This document shows, one piece after another, positions 30,657 through 39,770 of a stretch of DNA of 64,000 nt. The notes beneath the pieces are model-generated. The model made no database searches. It saw only the letters and a program-made list of their open reading frames with translations, and was not told where the DNA came from. Both the position numbers and the translations under genes were made by a program. This stretch comes from Polaromonas sp. JS666 (GTDB taxonomy: Bacteria > Pseudomonadota > Gammaproteobacteria > Burkholderiales > Burkholderiaceae_C), in the NCBI RefSeq assembly GCF_000013865.1, contig NC_007948.1, positions 2,046,001 through 2,110,000 of the forward strand, in the 5' to 3' direction. Each line of letters opens with the position of its first letter. Position 1 is the first letter of the stretch.

Positions 30657-31082
30657 TCAGGTCTTGTTGTCCGGGTTCAGCGAGGCGCTCCAGCGGTCGC
30701 CCCAGCCGCGCCGGGCGTCATCCAGCTCGCGCCGCCCGCGCTTGGTGGGCCGGCCATGCTCGATCGACCGGGCGGGGTCGGGTGCATAGCGGCGTTGCTC
30801 GGCCGTTTGCTCGCGGGCTTTGACGCTGTCGGCCGTTTCCTCGTAGAGCCGCTGCGCCACTGGTGCCGGGCCGCGCTGGCCGCTGATGCCGCGCACCACC
30901 AGCGTGCGCGTCACCGGGCCTTGCCGCAAGTTCACGGTGTCGCCCACCTTGACCTCGCGGGCCGGTTTGGCTTCCTGGTCATTGATATGCACACGGCCCT
31001 TGTCGATCTCTTCAACCGCCAGGGAGCGGGTCTTGTAGAAACGGGCGGCCCACAGCCACTTGTCGATGCGTAATTTATCCAT
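30657..31082 (-). CDS. hslR: S4-domain RNA-binding protein, Hsp15 (HslR)-like
   Basis: 141 residues from ATG 31082 (MDKLRIDKWLWAARFYKTRS), where S4 similarity begins; the frame upstream to 31118 is less likely. The S4 fold continues through GRVHINDQEAKPAREVKVGD. A basic C-terminal extension (RGRRELDDARRGW) is as in Hsp15, which rescues 50S subunits with stalled peptidyl-tRNA after heat shock. It is alone here, convergent with the TRAP permease gene and downstream of tctE. Confidence 0.88.
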   Translation of the reverse strand: MDKLRIDKWLWAARFYKTRSLAVEEIDKGRVHINDQEAKPAREVKVGDTVNLRQGPVTRTLVVRGISGQRGPAPVAQRLYEETADSVKAREQTAEQRRYAPDPARSIEHGRPTKRGRRELDDARRGWGDRWSASLNPDNKT

Positions 31083-31226
31083 CACTGGTGATTTTGGACC
31101 CGCTGGACCGGTTTTCAAGGGTTCAAGCCCCCGGATACGGGTTTTCCTTCAGTCGCCCACGCCCGCCATGCCAGGACGACGCGGCGCGCCGGCACCTGGC
31201 ACCTGTCTTGAGTCGCCGACGGGAGC

Positions 31227-32870
31227 CTACACGGCCAGCGGCAGCCGAACCGTGGCATCCAGCCCCGTTACCTGGCCGTGCACCACGCGGTTCTCGAGGG
31301 AGATGGTGCCGCCCAGCGCCTCGGTGATTTCCTTGCAAATGGCCAGGCCCAGCCCCGAGCCGTGGCGCACATTGCCGGCTGAAAAAGGCTGGTACAGGCG
31401 CGCCGACAGCTCGGCTGAAATCCCGGGGCCGCCGTCGCTGATGGTGAGGGCCGCATGCGTGGCATCGCGCACGATGCGCACGGCCAGTGTGCCGCCGGCC
31501 GGTGTGTGCTTGGTGGCGTTGTGAAGCAGGTTGCGTGACAACTCGCCCAGCATCCACTCGTGCGACAGGATGGGGGCGCAAACCGTTTCAATTTCAAAGT
31601 CGATGTCTTTTTCGGCAATCAGCGGTGAAATGTCCAGCGCCACGGAGCGTACGACCTGCGCCAGGTCGATGACCTGCAGGTCGGCCTGCTGGCGCAACTG
31701 CTCGACTTTGGCCAGCGCCAGCATCTGGTTGGCCAGCAGGGTGGCGCGGTCCACCGTCTGGTTGATTTCATCCAGCGCTTCACGCGCGTCCATGTCACCG
31801 CGCAACGCAGACTGCACCTGCACCTTGAGCACAGCCAGCGGCGTGCGCAACTGGTGGGCGGCGTCGCGCACAAAGCGTTTCTGGTGCTCCAGCAGGTGTT
31901 GCAGGCGGCCCATCACCTCATTGGTTGCGTCGACCAGCGGTTGCAGTTCGCGCGGCGCATCGGGTGCGGCGATGGCGGTCAGGTCGCCTTCCGGCCGGGC
32001 CTGCAATTGGGCGCTGAGCCGGCGCACCGGGCGGGTGGCGCGCTGCACCACGATCACGGCCACCAGGGCAATCACGGCCAGCAGAACGGCCTGCCGCCAG
32101 AGCGTATCGATCAGGATCTTGCGCGCCAGCGTCGTGCGCAGCTCCAGCGTTTCGGCCACCTGGATGACAGCCATGGCACGCCCATTGGAGCTCGCCACCG
32201 GTTGGAGCAGCACCGCCACGCGCACGGGGTCTTCCAGAAAAACGTCGTCGTAAAAATCCACCAGCGCGGAGTAGGGTGGCTTGGCCGGGATGCGGCCCCG
32301 CCAGAACGGCAATTGCGCAAAGCCCGAGACCATTTCGCCATTCAGGCTGGATACCCGGTAGAACATGCGGCTCTGGTTGTCGGCCTCGAACGCTTCAAGC
32401 GCGGCGTAGGGAACCGTCACGCGCAGCTCGGACTGCTCGTCGTAGCCCGACACATCAAGCTGCTCGCTGATGGATTTGGCCGATGCCAGCAGGGTGCGGT
32501 CGTAGGCTGTGTTGACGGCGGCCAGCGCCTGCTGGTAAAGGCTGGCGGTGTTCACCACCACCAGCAGGCCGACAGGCAGCAGGATGCCCATCAGCAAATA
32601 GCGGCGCAGGGACATGGCCCCCGCGCTTGAGGATGTAGCCCCCACGCTCGCCACTGCGTGTGCTTCGCGAGGCCTTGCAGGCCGCGGCTCGCGAGACGCT
32701 TCGCCCCTGTCGCCTGTCCAATCCTGCTCAAGCAGGATTGGAGCCGCTGGCTCCAGCCCCTCGGGGGCTATTTCGGCTTGGGGCGGCCCGGCGCCGAAAT
32801 GCGGCGCCCCCAGTGTTGCCGCGCCTTGCCCTGTGCTGCTGTCTGAAGGGGTTGGCTCGCCGGTACTCAC
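31227..32870 (-). CDS. tctE: Sensor histidine kinase, TctE-like
   Basis: Membrane sensor of the tricarboxylate two-component system. The kinase proper starts at MSLRRYLLMG (ATG 32615): TM1, a periplasmic TctE-type sensor (about 30-165), TM2, HAMP-like linker, H-box RDAAHQLRTPL with His 254 (from 32615), and N, G1, G2 boxes (NLLHNATKHT, ISDGGPGIS, GSGLGLAICKEI). The frame stays open 85 codons farther to GTG 32870, whose GTGA overlaps the tctD stop, so I report this coupled start. The extra N-terminus is encoded by a hairpin-rich repeat (32640-32810) and has no kinase similarity. If ATG 32615 is used the product is 462 residues, the usual TctE length. Confidence 0.88.
   Translation of the reverse strand: MSTGEPTPSDSSTGQGAATLGAPHFGAGPPQAEIAPEGLEPAAPILLEQDWTGDRGEASREPRPARPREAHAVASVGATSSSAGAMSLRRYLLMGILLPVGLLVVVNTASLYQQALAAVNTAYDRTLLASAKSISEQLDVSGYDEQSELRVTVPYAALEAFEADNQSRMFYRVSSLNGEMVSGFAQLPFWRGRIPAKPPYSALVDFYDDVFLEDPVRVAVLLQPVASSNGRAMAVIQVAETLELRTTLARKILIDTLWRQAVLLAVIALVAVIVVQRATRPVRRLSAQLQARPEGDLTAIAAPDAPRELQPLVDATNEVMGRLQHLLEHQKRFVRDAAHQLRTPLAVLKVQVQSALRGDMDAREALDEINQTVDRATLLANQMLALAKVEQLRQQADLQVIDLAQVVRSVALDISPLIAEKDIDFEIETVCAPILSHEWMLGELSRNLLHNATKHTPAGGTLAVRIVRDATHAALTISDGGPGISAELSARLYQPFSAGNVRHGSGLGLAICKEITEALGGTISLENRVVHGQVTGLDATVRLPLAV
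32640..32810. repeat. Hairpin-rich repeat-like element at the tctD-tctE junction
   Basis: Four successive inverted repeats: CCAATCCTGCT/AGCAGGATTGG (32718-32741), GGAGCC/GGCTCC (32740-32754), AGCCCC/GGGGCT (32755-32769) and GGCGCCG/CGGCGCC (32790-32808). The run contains no stop in the tctE frame. The style resembles intergenic repeats of Comamonadaceae (inference from memory). Confidence 0.7.
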
Positions 32871-33547
32871 GCATCCACCTTCAGCAAATAACCCAGGCCG
32901 CGCAGGGTGACGAGGGTCACGCCGGTGTGGGCGAGTTTTTTGCGCAGGCGGTAAACCACCACTTCTACCGCTTCGTACTGCACGTCGGCCTCGCCCGGAA
33001 ACACCAGTTCAAACAGCCGCTCTTTCGATACCGCATGGCCGGGCTTGACGATCAGCGTCTGCAGCAAGGCCAGTTCGCGCGGTGTGAGCTCCAGGACCTG
33101 GTCACGGTGGTAGATTGCGCCGCTCTCTTTTTCATAGCGCAGGTTGCCCACGAATTGAGGAACAGGGCCTGATTCGGTGCCCGACGCAGGACGCCTGCGG
33201 CTCAGCGCGCGCAGGCGGGCTTCCAGCTCGTCCAGGTCAAAAGGTTTGGGCAGGTAGTCGTCCGCGCCGGTGTTCAGGCCGATGATGCGGTCGCCCACGG
33301 TCCCGCGGGCCGTCAGGATGAGCACGGGTGTGGCCAGACCCTGGCGCCGAGCCTGTTCCAGCACCTGCAGGCCGTCCATTCCCGGCAGGCTGAGGTCGAG
33401 CACGACCACATCTGGCTGCACGGTGGTCCATTGAGCCAGCGCCTGCCGACCGTCGGTGCAGCTGGCGACCTCGATGCCGCGACGGCTCAGCGCGCGCTGC
33501 AGGGCGGTCTGCATGGAGGCATCGTCCTCGATTAGCAGCAATTTCAT
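32867..33547 (-). CDS. tctD: Response regulator, TctD-like (OmpR/PhoB class)
   Basis: 226 residues from ATG 33547 (MKLLLIEDD); ATG 33559 gives four more residues. Receiver domain with acidic pocket EDD (7-9), phospho-acceptor Asp 51 in VVLDLSLPGMDGL and Lys 101 in YLPKPFD. The C-terminal winged-helix DNA-binding domain ends with VEVVVYRLRKKL and LVTLRGLGYLLK. It is paired with tctE (4-bp overlap) and divergent from tctC across 111 bp, so control of the transporter operon is very likely. Confidence 0.93.
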   Translation of the reverse strand: MKLLLIEDDASMQTALQRALSRRGIEVASCTDGRQALAQWTTVQPDVVVLDLSLPGMDGLQVLEQARRQGLATPVLILTARGTVGDRIIGLNTGADDYLPKPFDLDELEARLRALSRRRPASGTESGPVPQFVGNLRYEKESGAIYHRDQVLELTPRELALLQTLIVKPGHAVSKERLFELVFPGEADVQYEAVEVVVYRLRKKLAHTGVTLVTLRGLGYLLKVDA

Positions 33548-33658
33548 GGTCGGCGTCATGGGCAGGACATTAGCACTTTCCCCAATGCTTCCGGACAGCC
33601 GTTTGACAGGAAGGAGGCGCATGATGGCGGGGTTACCACACATCCAAGGAGACAACCC

Positions 33659-34618
33659 ATGCGTCGCGACACCTTTTTGAAATCCCTGGCCGCGCTGGCC
33701 GCAGCGGGGGCCTTGCCCCTGCCGGCCCTGGCCGCAGCCAATGTGAAAATGATGATTCCGGCCAATCCTGGCGGCGGTTGGGACACCACCGGCCGTGCCC
33801 TGGGCAAGGCCCTGATGGATTCCGGTGCGGCAGCGACCGTGACCTATGACAACAAGGGCGGTGCCGCCGGTGCGCTGGGTCTGGCCCAGTTCGTCAATGG
33901 CAGCAAGGGCGACCCGAATGCACTGATGGTGATGGGCGCCGTGATGCTGGGCGGCCTGATCACGGGCAAGCCACCGGTCAGCCTGTCGCAGGCCACGCCG
34001 ATCGCCCGCCTGACCAGCGAATACAACGTGTTTGTGCTGCCCGCCAACTCGCCGTTCAAATCGATGAAAGAGGTGATCGAGCAGCTCAAGAAGGATCCCG
34101 GCAGCGTGAAATGGGGCGGCGGCTCGCGCGGCTCCACCGAACACATTGCAGCAGCCATGATTGCCCGTGAAGTGGGCGTGGACCCTTCCAAGATCAATTA
34201 CGTGGCTTTCCGCGGAGGCGGAGAGGCCACCGCTGCCATTCTGGGCGGCAACGTGACGATAGGCGGCAGCGGCTACAGCGAATTCTCGGAGTACATCAAC
34301 TCCGGCAAGATGAAGGCGCTGGCAGTGACCTCCGAAACGCGCCTGAAGGGCGTCAATGTGCCCACGCTCAAGGAGCAGGGCGTGAACGTGGTGATCGGCA
34401 ACTGGCGCGGCGTCTATGGCGCCCCCGGCATCACCGCCGAGCAGCGCAAGGCGCTCACCGAGATGATCCTCAAGGCTGTCAAGTCCAAGAGCTGGATGGA
34501 CGCTTCCGAGAAGAACAACTGGACCCCCGCCGTACTGACGGGCCCGGCCTTTGACAAGTTCGTCGATGACGACTTTGCCAGCCTGCGTGCCACCATGGTC
34601 AAGTCCGGCATGGTCTGA
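33659..34618 (+). CDS. tctC: Tripartite tricarboxylate transporter receptor TctC (Bug)
   Basis: Periplasmic receptor of 319 residues. An N-terminal signal (RRDTFLKSLAALAAAGALPL) ends ALAA near residue 25. The Bug/TctC signature IPANPGGGWDTTGRAL is followed by VTYDNKGGAAG, both of which contact carboxylates, and the C-terminal WRGVYGAPGIT segment. AAGGAG lies 8 bp before the ATG at 33659. First gene of the tctC-tctB-tctA unit; a hairpin follows it. Ligand probably citrate or another carboxylate (family inference). Confidence 0.94.
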   Translation: MRRDTFLKSLAALAAAGALPLPALAAANVKMMIPANPGGGWDTTGRALGKALMDSGAAATVTYDNKGGAAGALGLAQFVNGSKGDPNALMVMGAVMLGGLITGKPPVSLSQATPIARLTSEYNVFVLPANSPFKSMKEVIEQLKKDPGSVKWGGGSRGSTEHIAAAMIAREVGVDPSKINYVAFRGGGEATAAILGGNVTIGGSGYSEFSEYINSGKMKALAVTSETRLKGVNVPTLKEQGVNVVIGNWRGVYGAPGITAEQRKALTEMILKAVKSKSWMDASEKNNWTPAVLTGPAFDKFVDDDFASLRATMVKSGMV

Positions 34619-34639
34619 GGCTCCTGCCTTCATCCTCCC

Positions 34640-34675
34640 ACGGCGCGTTGCCTGAGCCAGGCAGCGTGCCGTTTT
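34640..34675 (+). terminator. Hairpin between tctC and tctB
   Basis: ACGGC...GCCGT encloses TGCCTG/CAGGCA, followed by TTTT. A likely partial terminator or mRNA-stability hairpin behind the receptor gene. Confidence 0.65.
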
Positions 34676-34709
34676 CACATTCAGTTCGACCTGTTGGAGA
34701 ACCATAACA

Positions 34710-35264
34710 ATGACAACCTCAGATGCCCTGGCCGACGGGCCATCCGATCAGGCAGCGCGGGCTGCGGAGGCCGTCTGGCCGCAAACCCTGGTGGGCGCCG
34801 GTGTGCTGCTCACGGGGCTGGCGCTGGGCTTCGGCGCCATCAGCATTTCTTCTGTAGCGGGGTATGGCGGTGTCGGCCCCAATTTTCTGCCGTGGCTGGT
34901 GTCGATCATGCTCACCGTTTGTGGCGCGTGGATCATCTGGGAAGCGCGCACCGGGGGCTTTCGTGAGCTGGACCTTCCTACGGGTGCCCCACGAGCCTAC
35001 TGGCCGGGTTTTGTCTGGGTTTCCGCCGGCCTGCTGCTCAATGCGGCGCTTCTCACCAACATCGGCTTCATCCTGAGCTGCACGCTGTGCTATCTGCTGG
35101 CGGTGCAGGGCCTGCGGCGCGCCAGCGGCCAGCCGGCAGGCGCAGCGCGCACCTGGGTCATGGACATCGTGACCGGCCTGCTCATTTCAGCGCCGGTGTT
35201 CTGGACGTCCACGCAATTCCTGGCCATCAACCTGCCCGGCCTGACTTCGACGGGATGGTTCTGA
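34710..35264 (+). CDS. tctB: Tripartite tricarboxylate transporter small subunit TctB
   Basis: 184-residue inner-membrane protein with four predicted helices, including TLVGAGVLLTGLALGFGAIS and VSAGLLLNAALLTNIGFILS. Size, topology and position between tctC and tctA identify it, since TctB sequences are poorly conserved. The tctA ATG is 1 bp after its stop, so the two subunits are made together. Confidence 0.88.
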   Translation: MTTSDALADGPSDQAARAAEAVWPQTLVGAGVLLTGLALGFGAISISSVAGYGGVGPNFLPWLVSIMLTVCGAWIIWEARTGGFRELDLPTGAPRAYWPGFVWVSAGLLLNAALLTNIGFILSCTLCYLLAVQGLRRASGQPAGAARTWVMDIVTGLLISAPVFWTSTQFLAINLPGLTSTGWF

Positions 35265-35265
35265 C

Positions 35266-36771
35266 ATGGACATCTTCAACGCATTGATGGTCGGCTTTGC
35301 GGCCGCGATCACTCCAGCCAATCCTCTGTGGTGCCTCGTGGGTTGCGCCCTGGGCACGGCCGTGGGCGTGCTGCCCGGCATTGGCCCGGCCGTGGCTGTG
35401 GCCATGCTGCTGCCCATCACCGCCAAGGTCGACGTCACGGCCTCGATGATTTTCTTCTCGGGCATTTACTACGGTGCCATGTATGGTGGTTCGACGACCT
35501 CCATCCTGCTGAACACACCCGGCGAAACGGCGAGCATGGTCACTGCCATGGAGGGCAACAAGATGGCCAAGAGCGGCCGTGCGGGTGCAGCGCTGGCCAC
35601 GGCGGCCATAGGCTCGTTTGTCGCCGGCACCATTGCCACCGTGATCGTCACGCTGTTCGCGCCCTTTGTGGCCGAGTTCGCGGTCAAGCTCGGCCCGCCT
35701 GAGTATTTCCTGCTCATGCTGCTGGCCTTCACCACCGTGAGTGCGGTGCTCGGCAAGAGCACGCTGCGCGGCATGACGGCGCTGTTCATCGGATTGGCGG
35801 CGGGCTGCGTCGGTCTCGACCAGATTTCAGGCCAGGGCCGTTACACCGGCGGCATTCCGGAGTTTCTCGACGGCATTGAGATCGTGCTGGTGGCGGTCGG
35901 ATTGTTCGCCGTGGCGGAAGTGCTGTACGCCGTGCTGTACGAAGGCCGGGTCGTGGAGGATCAGAACAGGCTGAGCCGTGTGCACATGACGGCGCGCGAC
36001 TGGAAGCGCTCTATCCCCGCCTGGCTGCGCGGAACGGCCATCGGCGCCCCGTTTGGCTGCATCCCGGCCGGTGGGACCGAAATACCCACCTTCCTGAGCT
36101 ATGCGATGGAAAAAAAGCTGGCCAAGGACCCGAAGGACAGGGCGGAGTTCGGCAGCACCGGCGCCATTGAAGGCGTGGCCGGACCCGAGGCCGCCAACAA
36201 CGCCACCGTGACTGCCGCGCTGATTCCGCTGCTGACGCTCGGCATTCCCACCTCCAACACCACGGCCATTCTGCTGGGCGCTTTCCAGAACTACGGCATC
36301 CAGCCCGGCCCGCAGCTGTTCACCACCTCGGCGGCGCTGGTATGGGCGCTGATCGCCTCCCTCTACATTGGCAATGTGATGCTGCTGGTGCTGAACCTGC
36401 CGATGGTCGGGCTCTGGGTCAAGCTGCTCAAGATTCCGAAGCCGCAGCTGTATGCCGGCATCCTGATCTTCGCAACGGTCGGGGCCTATGGCATGCGCCA
36501 AAGCGCGTTTGACCTGTTCCTGCTGTATGGCATCGGGCTGCTGGGTGTGGTGATGCGCCGCTTTGACTTTCCGACCGCACCGGTGGTCGTTGGCATGATT
36601 CTCGGGCCACTGGCAGAAGCGCAGTTGCGCAACGCCATGTCCATCGGCGAGGGCAGTGCCGTGGTGTTCTTCCAGCGCCCGATGTCCATCACGCTCATCG
36701 TGATCATCGTGTCTGTGCTGGTGCTGCCGCGGCTGGCCAGGTACTGGGGGCCGCGCAAGCTCGCGGCATGA
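35266..36771 (+). CDS. tctA: Tripartite tricarboxylate transporter large subunit TctA
   Basis: 501-residue, about 12-helix permease. Conserved TctA motifs: [39 protein letters not shown] and [20 protein letters not shown], and later [33 protein letters not shown] sequence. Works with TctB and a TctC receptor to import carboxylates by cation symport. A second Bug receptor gene follows after 41 bp. Confidence 0.95.
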   Translation: MDIFNALMVGFAAAITPANPLWCLVGCALGTAVGVLPGIGPAVAVAMLLPITAKVDVTASMIFFSGIYYGAMYGGSTTSILLNTPGETASMVTAMEGNKMAKSGRAGAALATAAIGSFVAGTIATVIVTLFAPFVAEFAVKLGPPEYFLLMLLAFTTVSAVLGKSTLRGMTALFIGLAAGCVGLDQISGQGRYTGGIPEFLDGIEIVLVAVGLFAVAEVLYAVLYEGRVVEDQNRLSRVHMTARDWKRSIPAWLRGTAIGAPFGCIPAGGTEIPTFLSYAMEKKLAKDPKDRAEFGSTGAIEGVAGPEAANNATVTAALIPLLTLGIPTSNTTAILLGAFQNYGIQPGPQLFTTSAALVWALIASLYIGNVMLLVLNLPMVGLWVKLLKIPKPQLYAGILIFATVGAYGMRQSAFDLFLLYGIGLLGVVMRRFDFPTAPVVVGMILGPLAEAQLRNAMSIGEGSAVVFFQRPMSITLIVIIVSVLVLPRLARYWGPRKLAA

Positions 36772-36812
36772 CTTTTTCGTTGGGAAAACCTTAAAGATCT
36801 CTGGAGGAAAGC

Positions 36813-37838
36813 ATGCTGAAGATTCAAAGACGCACCGCCCTGGGTGGGCTGGCCATCGCCGCAGTGGGCGGCACTGCGCCGCTTTGGGCCCAACCGTCCA
36901 AACCCGGCGCAGCCAGCGCGGGGGCGGCTTCCGCCAAAAGCAAGGTGGTCAAATTGGCGCCCAAGCTGCGCATCGTCATCCCGGCCAATGCCGGCGGAGG
37001 CTGGGACCAGACCGGCCGTGCTCTCGGAACGGCATTGCTGGGCGTCGGCGCGACGGACGAGATCGAGTACGAAAACAAGGGTGGCAAGGGCGGCACGATC
37101 GGCCTGGCCCATTACGCTGAAAAATACAGCAACGACCCCAACACCCTGTTGATGGGGGGCATGGTCATGGTCGGCGCGGTGGCGCTGCAAAAGCCTGTCG
37201 TGGACATGACCCGCATCCAGCCGATTGCCCGGATGACCAGCGATTACCTGGTGGTGGTCGTGCCTGCCAGCTCACCGATTCGCAGCATCAGCGACCTCGC
37301 CCAGCGCCTGCGCGCCAACCCGAAGGAAGTGCCCATCGCCGGTGGCTCGGCCGGTGGCGTGGACCATGTATTTGCCGGTGTGTTGACGCGGGGTTCGCAG
37401 AGCAACCCGGAGGAACTCGTCTACCTGCCATTTGCGGGGGGTACCGAGGTGGTGCAGGCAGTGCTGAGTGGCAAGGCGGTGGCCGGCATTTCGGGCTTCA
37501 GCGAATTCAGTGAACAGCTGGCCAGTGGGAAATTGCGCGCCATCGGGGTGTCATCCAAGCGTTCGGTGTTTGGCATTCCCGCGATTCGCGAGCAGGGTGT
37601 GGGCGTGGACATGGCCAACTGGCGCGGCGTCTTCACCGGGCAGGGCGTGACGGCTGCGCGCCAGGCAGAGATGACTGATGCCGTGAAGGCCGCCACGCTG
37701 CATGACTCGTGGCAGAAAACGCTGAAACAAAACCACTGGGAGTCTTCCTGGCTGGCAGGCCCCGGCTTTGCCAGCTTTATCGACTTCGACATGACGACGT
37801 CACGGGTGATGGTTCACCTGCTGAAGTTGAAAGCCTGA
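36813..37838 (+). CDS. Second TctC/Bug-family receptor
   Basis: 341 residues. The signal region has a twin-Arg (KIQRRTALGGLAIAAVGG) that could direct Tat export. An Ala/Ser/Lys linker precedes the mature domain, with the Bug signature VIPANAGGGWDQTGRALGTA and IEYENKGGKGGT. It is clearly paralogous to TctC at 33659 but diverged, so it may give the same TctAB membrane unit a second substrate. Preceded by GGAGGA. Last gene before hemH on the opposite strand. Confidence 0.9.
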   Translation: MLKIQRRTALGGLAIAAVGGTAPLWAQPSKPGAASAGAASAKSKVVKLAPKLRIVIPANAGGGWDQTGRALGTALLGVGATDEIEYENKGGKGGTIGLAHYAEKYSNDPNTLLMGGMVMVGAVALQKPVVDMTRIQPIARMTSDYLVVVVPASSPIRSISDLAQRLRANPKEVPIAGGSAGGVDHVFAGVLTRGSQSNPEELVYLPFAGGTEVVQAVLSGKAVAGISGFSEFSEQLASGKLRAIGVSSKRSVFGIPAIREQGVGVDMANWRGVFTGQGVTAARQAEMTDAVKAATLHDSWQKTLKQNHWESSWLAGPGFASFIDFDMTTSRVMVHLLKLKA

Positions 37839-37891
37839 GAAGCCCGGCGATTGTCTGATCCCGCGGGAATGCTTCGTGATTTGCGCGAACG

Positions 37892-38995
37892 CTAGCGAGG
37901 TGCGCCCATGGCCAGGGCACGCTCGCCTGACTTGCGCAGCGCTTCCGTATCCCGGGGGGCTTGTGTGGGCCAGCCTGCCAGTTGTCGTGCGCTGAACTCT
38001 GCCAGCGCAGCTATCCAGGTGGGGCTGTCGTTCAGGCATTCGATGTAATGGAACTCCTTGCCACCCGCCTTTAAAAAGGCGTGGCGCGCTTCCATCGCGA
38101 TTTCTTCCAGCGTTTCCAGGCAGTCGCCGGTAAAGCCGGGGCACACCACATCAACCCGCTCGATGCCGGCCTGCGCCATCCTGATCAGCGTGGGTTCGGT
38201 GTAGGGTTCCAGCCATTTGGCCTTGCCAAAGCGCGACTGGAAGGTAACCTTGTAGCGGTCCTTTCCCAGCCCCAGTTTCTCGGCCAGCAGGCGCGCTGTC
38301 TTGTGGCATTCGCAGTGGTAGGGGTCACCCAGCTTGAGCGTGCGCTCGGGCACGCCGTGAAAGCTCATGACCAGTTGCCCGGCCTGGCCGTAGTGCCGCC
38401 AGTGCGTGCGAACCCGTTCGGCCAGCGCGCTGATGTAGCCCGGGTCATCGTGGTAGTTGTTGACGAAGCGAAATTCGGGAATCCGGCGTACCCGCGCGGC
38501 CCAGCTATACACCGCATCGAACACGCTGGCGGTGGTGGTGCCGCTGTACTGCGGGTAGGCCGGCAGGATGAGGATGCGGGTGGCACCGTCCGCCTTGAGC
38601 TGGTTCAACTGCGAAGCAATCGACGGGTTGCCGTAACGCATCGCGTAACGCACCTCGACAGTGTGCCCGCGCGCGCCCAGGTAGCCGCGCAGCATCAGGG
38701 CCTGCTTTTGCGTCCAGACCTTCAGCGGTGAGCCCTCTGGTGTCCAGATGCTGGCGTATTTGGTGGCGGATTTTTTGGGGCGCAGGCGCAGGATGATGCC
38801 GTGCAGGATCAGCCACCAGATGGGCCTGGGGATTTCGACCACGCGCGGGTCACTTAAAAATTCAGCGAGGTAGCGGCGCAGCGCGGGCGCGGTGGGCGCA
38901 TCGGGTGTACCGAGGTTGCAGAGCAGAATGGCGGTGGCGCAGGATGCAGCCGGCGGTTTGCCGTGGCTGAAGGACGGTTCTGGTGCAAAAGACAT
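37892..38995 (-). CDS. hemH: Ferrochelatase HemH
   Basis: Inserts Fe2+ into protoporphyrin IX, the last step of protoheme synthesis. 367 residues. The ferrochelatase signature [22 protein letters not shown] holds the catalytic His. N-terminal [22 protein letters not shown] and C-terminal [20 protein letters not shown] are both standard. Divergent from a HAD hydrolase gene across 46 bp that contain a palindrome. Confidence 0.95.
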   Translation of the reverse strand: MSFAPEPSFSHGKPPAASCATAILLCNLGTPDAPTAPALRRYLAEFLSDPRVVEIPRPIWWLILHGIILRLRPKKSATKYASIWTPEGSPLKVWTQKQALMLRGYLGARGHTVEVRYAMRYGNPSIASQLNQLKADGATRILILPAYPQYSGTTTASVFDAVYSWAARVRRIPEFRFVNNYHDDPGYISALAERVRTHWRHYGQAGQLVMSFHGVPERTLKLGDPYHCECHKTARLLAEKLGLGKDRYKVTFQSRFGKAKWLEPYTEPTLIRMAQAGIERVDVVCPGFTGDCLETLEEIAMEARHAFLKAGGKEFHYIECLNDSPTWIAALAEFSARQLAGWPTQAPRDTEALRKSGERALAMGAPR

Positions 38996-39004
38996 GGTTT
39001 ATTC

Positions 39005-39032
39005 TAGTGTGGGCTTGTGTGCCCTCACACTA
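39005..39032. promoter_or_regulatory. Palindrome in hemH/HAD divergent promoter
   Basis: TAGTGTGGGC and GCCCTCACACTA (arms match apart from one bulged base) fill most of the 46-bp spacer between hemH and the HAD gene. The position suits a common operator. Confidence 0.5.
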
Positions 39033-39041
39033 AACTGCGCC

Positions 39042-39737
39042 ATGCTTGACCTGACCCTTATCAAAGCCATTACCCTGGACCTCGACGATACCCTGTGGCC
39101 GATCTGGCCTGCCATTGAACGGGCAGAAAAGGCGCTGGACGACTGGCTCAGCCAGCATGCGCCTATGACCGCTGCGCTGTTTGCCAACCCCGCGGCGCGG
39201 CATGAGATTCGCGAGCACGTGATCCGCTCGCGCCCGGAGTTCAAGCACAACCTGAGCGCCATCCGGCGCGAGGCTATCCGGCTGGCGCTCTATCGCTCCC
39301 GGGAAAATCCCTTGCTGGCTGAAGATGCGTTTGCGGTTTTCTACGCCGAGCGCAACCGGGTCACGCTGTTTGAAGATGCCTTGCTGGCACTCGAATTCTT
39401 GTCCAGCCGCTTTCCGCTGGTGGCCCTGTCCAATGGCAATGCCGATATCCAGCGCATTGGTATCAGCAACTATTTCCGCACCAGCATCAGTGCCCAGCAA
39501 TTTGGTGTGGGCAAGCCTGATCCCCGGATTTTTCATGCGGCCGCCGGGTCCGTCGAGGTGGCGCCCGCGCACGTACTGCACGTGGGTGACGACGCCGCGC
39601 TGGATGTGCTGGGTGCCCTTAACTGCGGCATGCAGACGGTGTGGGTGAACCGGACAGAGCATTTGTGGACGCACGCAGGTGAACCCCATGAAACGGTGAC
39701 CTCGCTCACCGAATTGTGTGACCTGTTTCCCCGATGA
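39042..39737 (+). CDS. HAD-superfamily hydrolase (subfamily IA)
   Basis: 231 residues from ATG 39042; the frame upstream overlaps hemH and is rejected. Motif I TLDLDDTLWP has nucleophile Asp 13 and acid Asp 15. Motif II is VALSNGNA, motif III KPDPRIF and motif IV HVGDDAALDV. The LWP variant of motif I is typical of nucleotidase- or haloacid-type phosphatases of this group; the substrate is unknown. A GST gene follows on the same strand. Confidence 0.87.
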   Translation: MLDLTLIKAITLDLDDTLWPIWPAIERAEKALDDWLSQHAPMTAALFANPAARHEIREHVIRSRPEFKHNLSAIRREAIRLALYRSRENPLLAEDAFAVFYAERNRVTLFEDALLALEFLSSRFPLVALSNGNADIQRIGISNYFRTSISAQQFGVGKPDPRIFHAAAGSVEVAPAHVLHVGDDAALDVLGALNCGMQTVWVNRTEHLWTHAGEPHETVTSLTELCDLFPR

Positions 39738-39770
39738 AGGGGACGGCCGTCCTTCCTGGAATTGATTGAC

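Noticed and set aside
32867..34705. 612-codon minus-strand frame including the response regulator
   Set aside because: Only the last 226 codons are the regulator; the rest is antisense to tctC.
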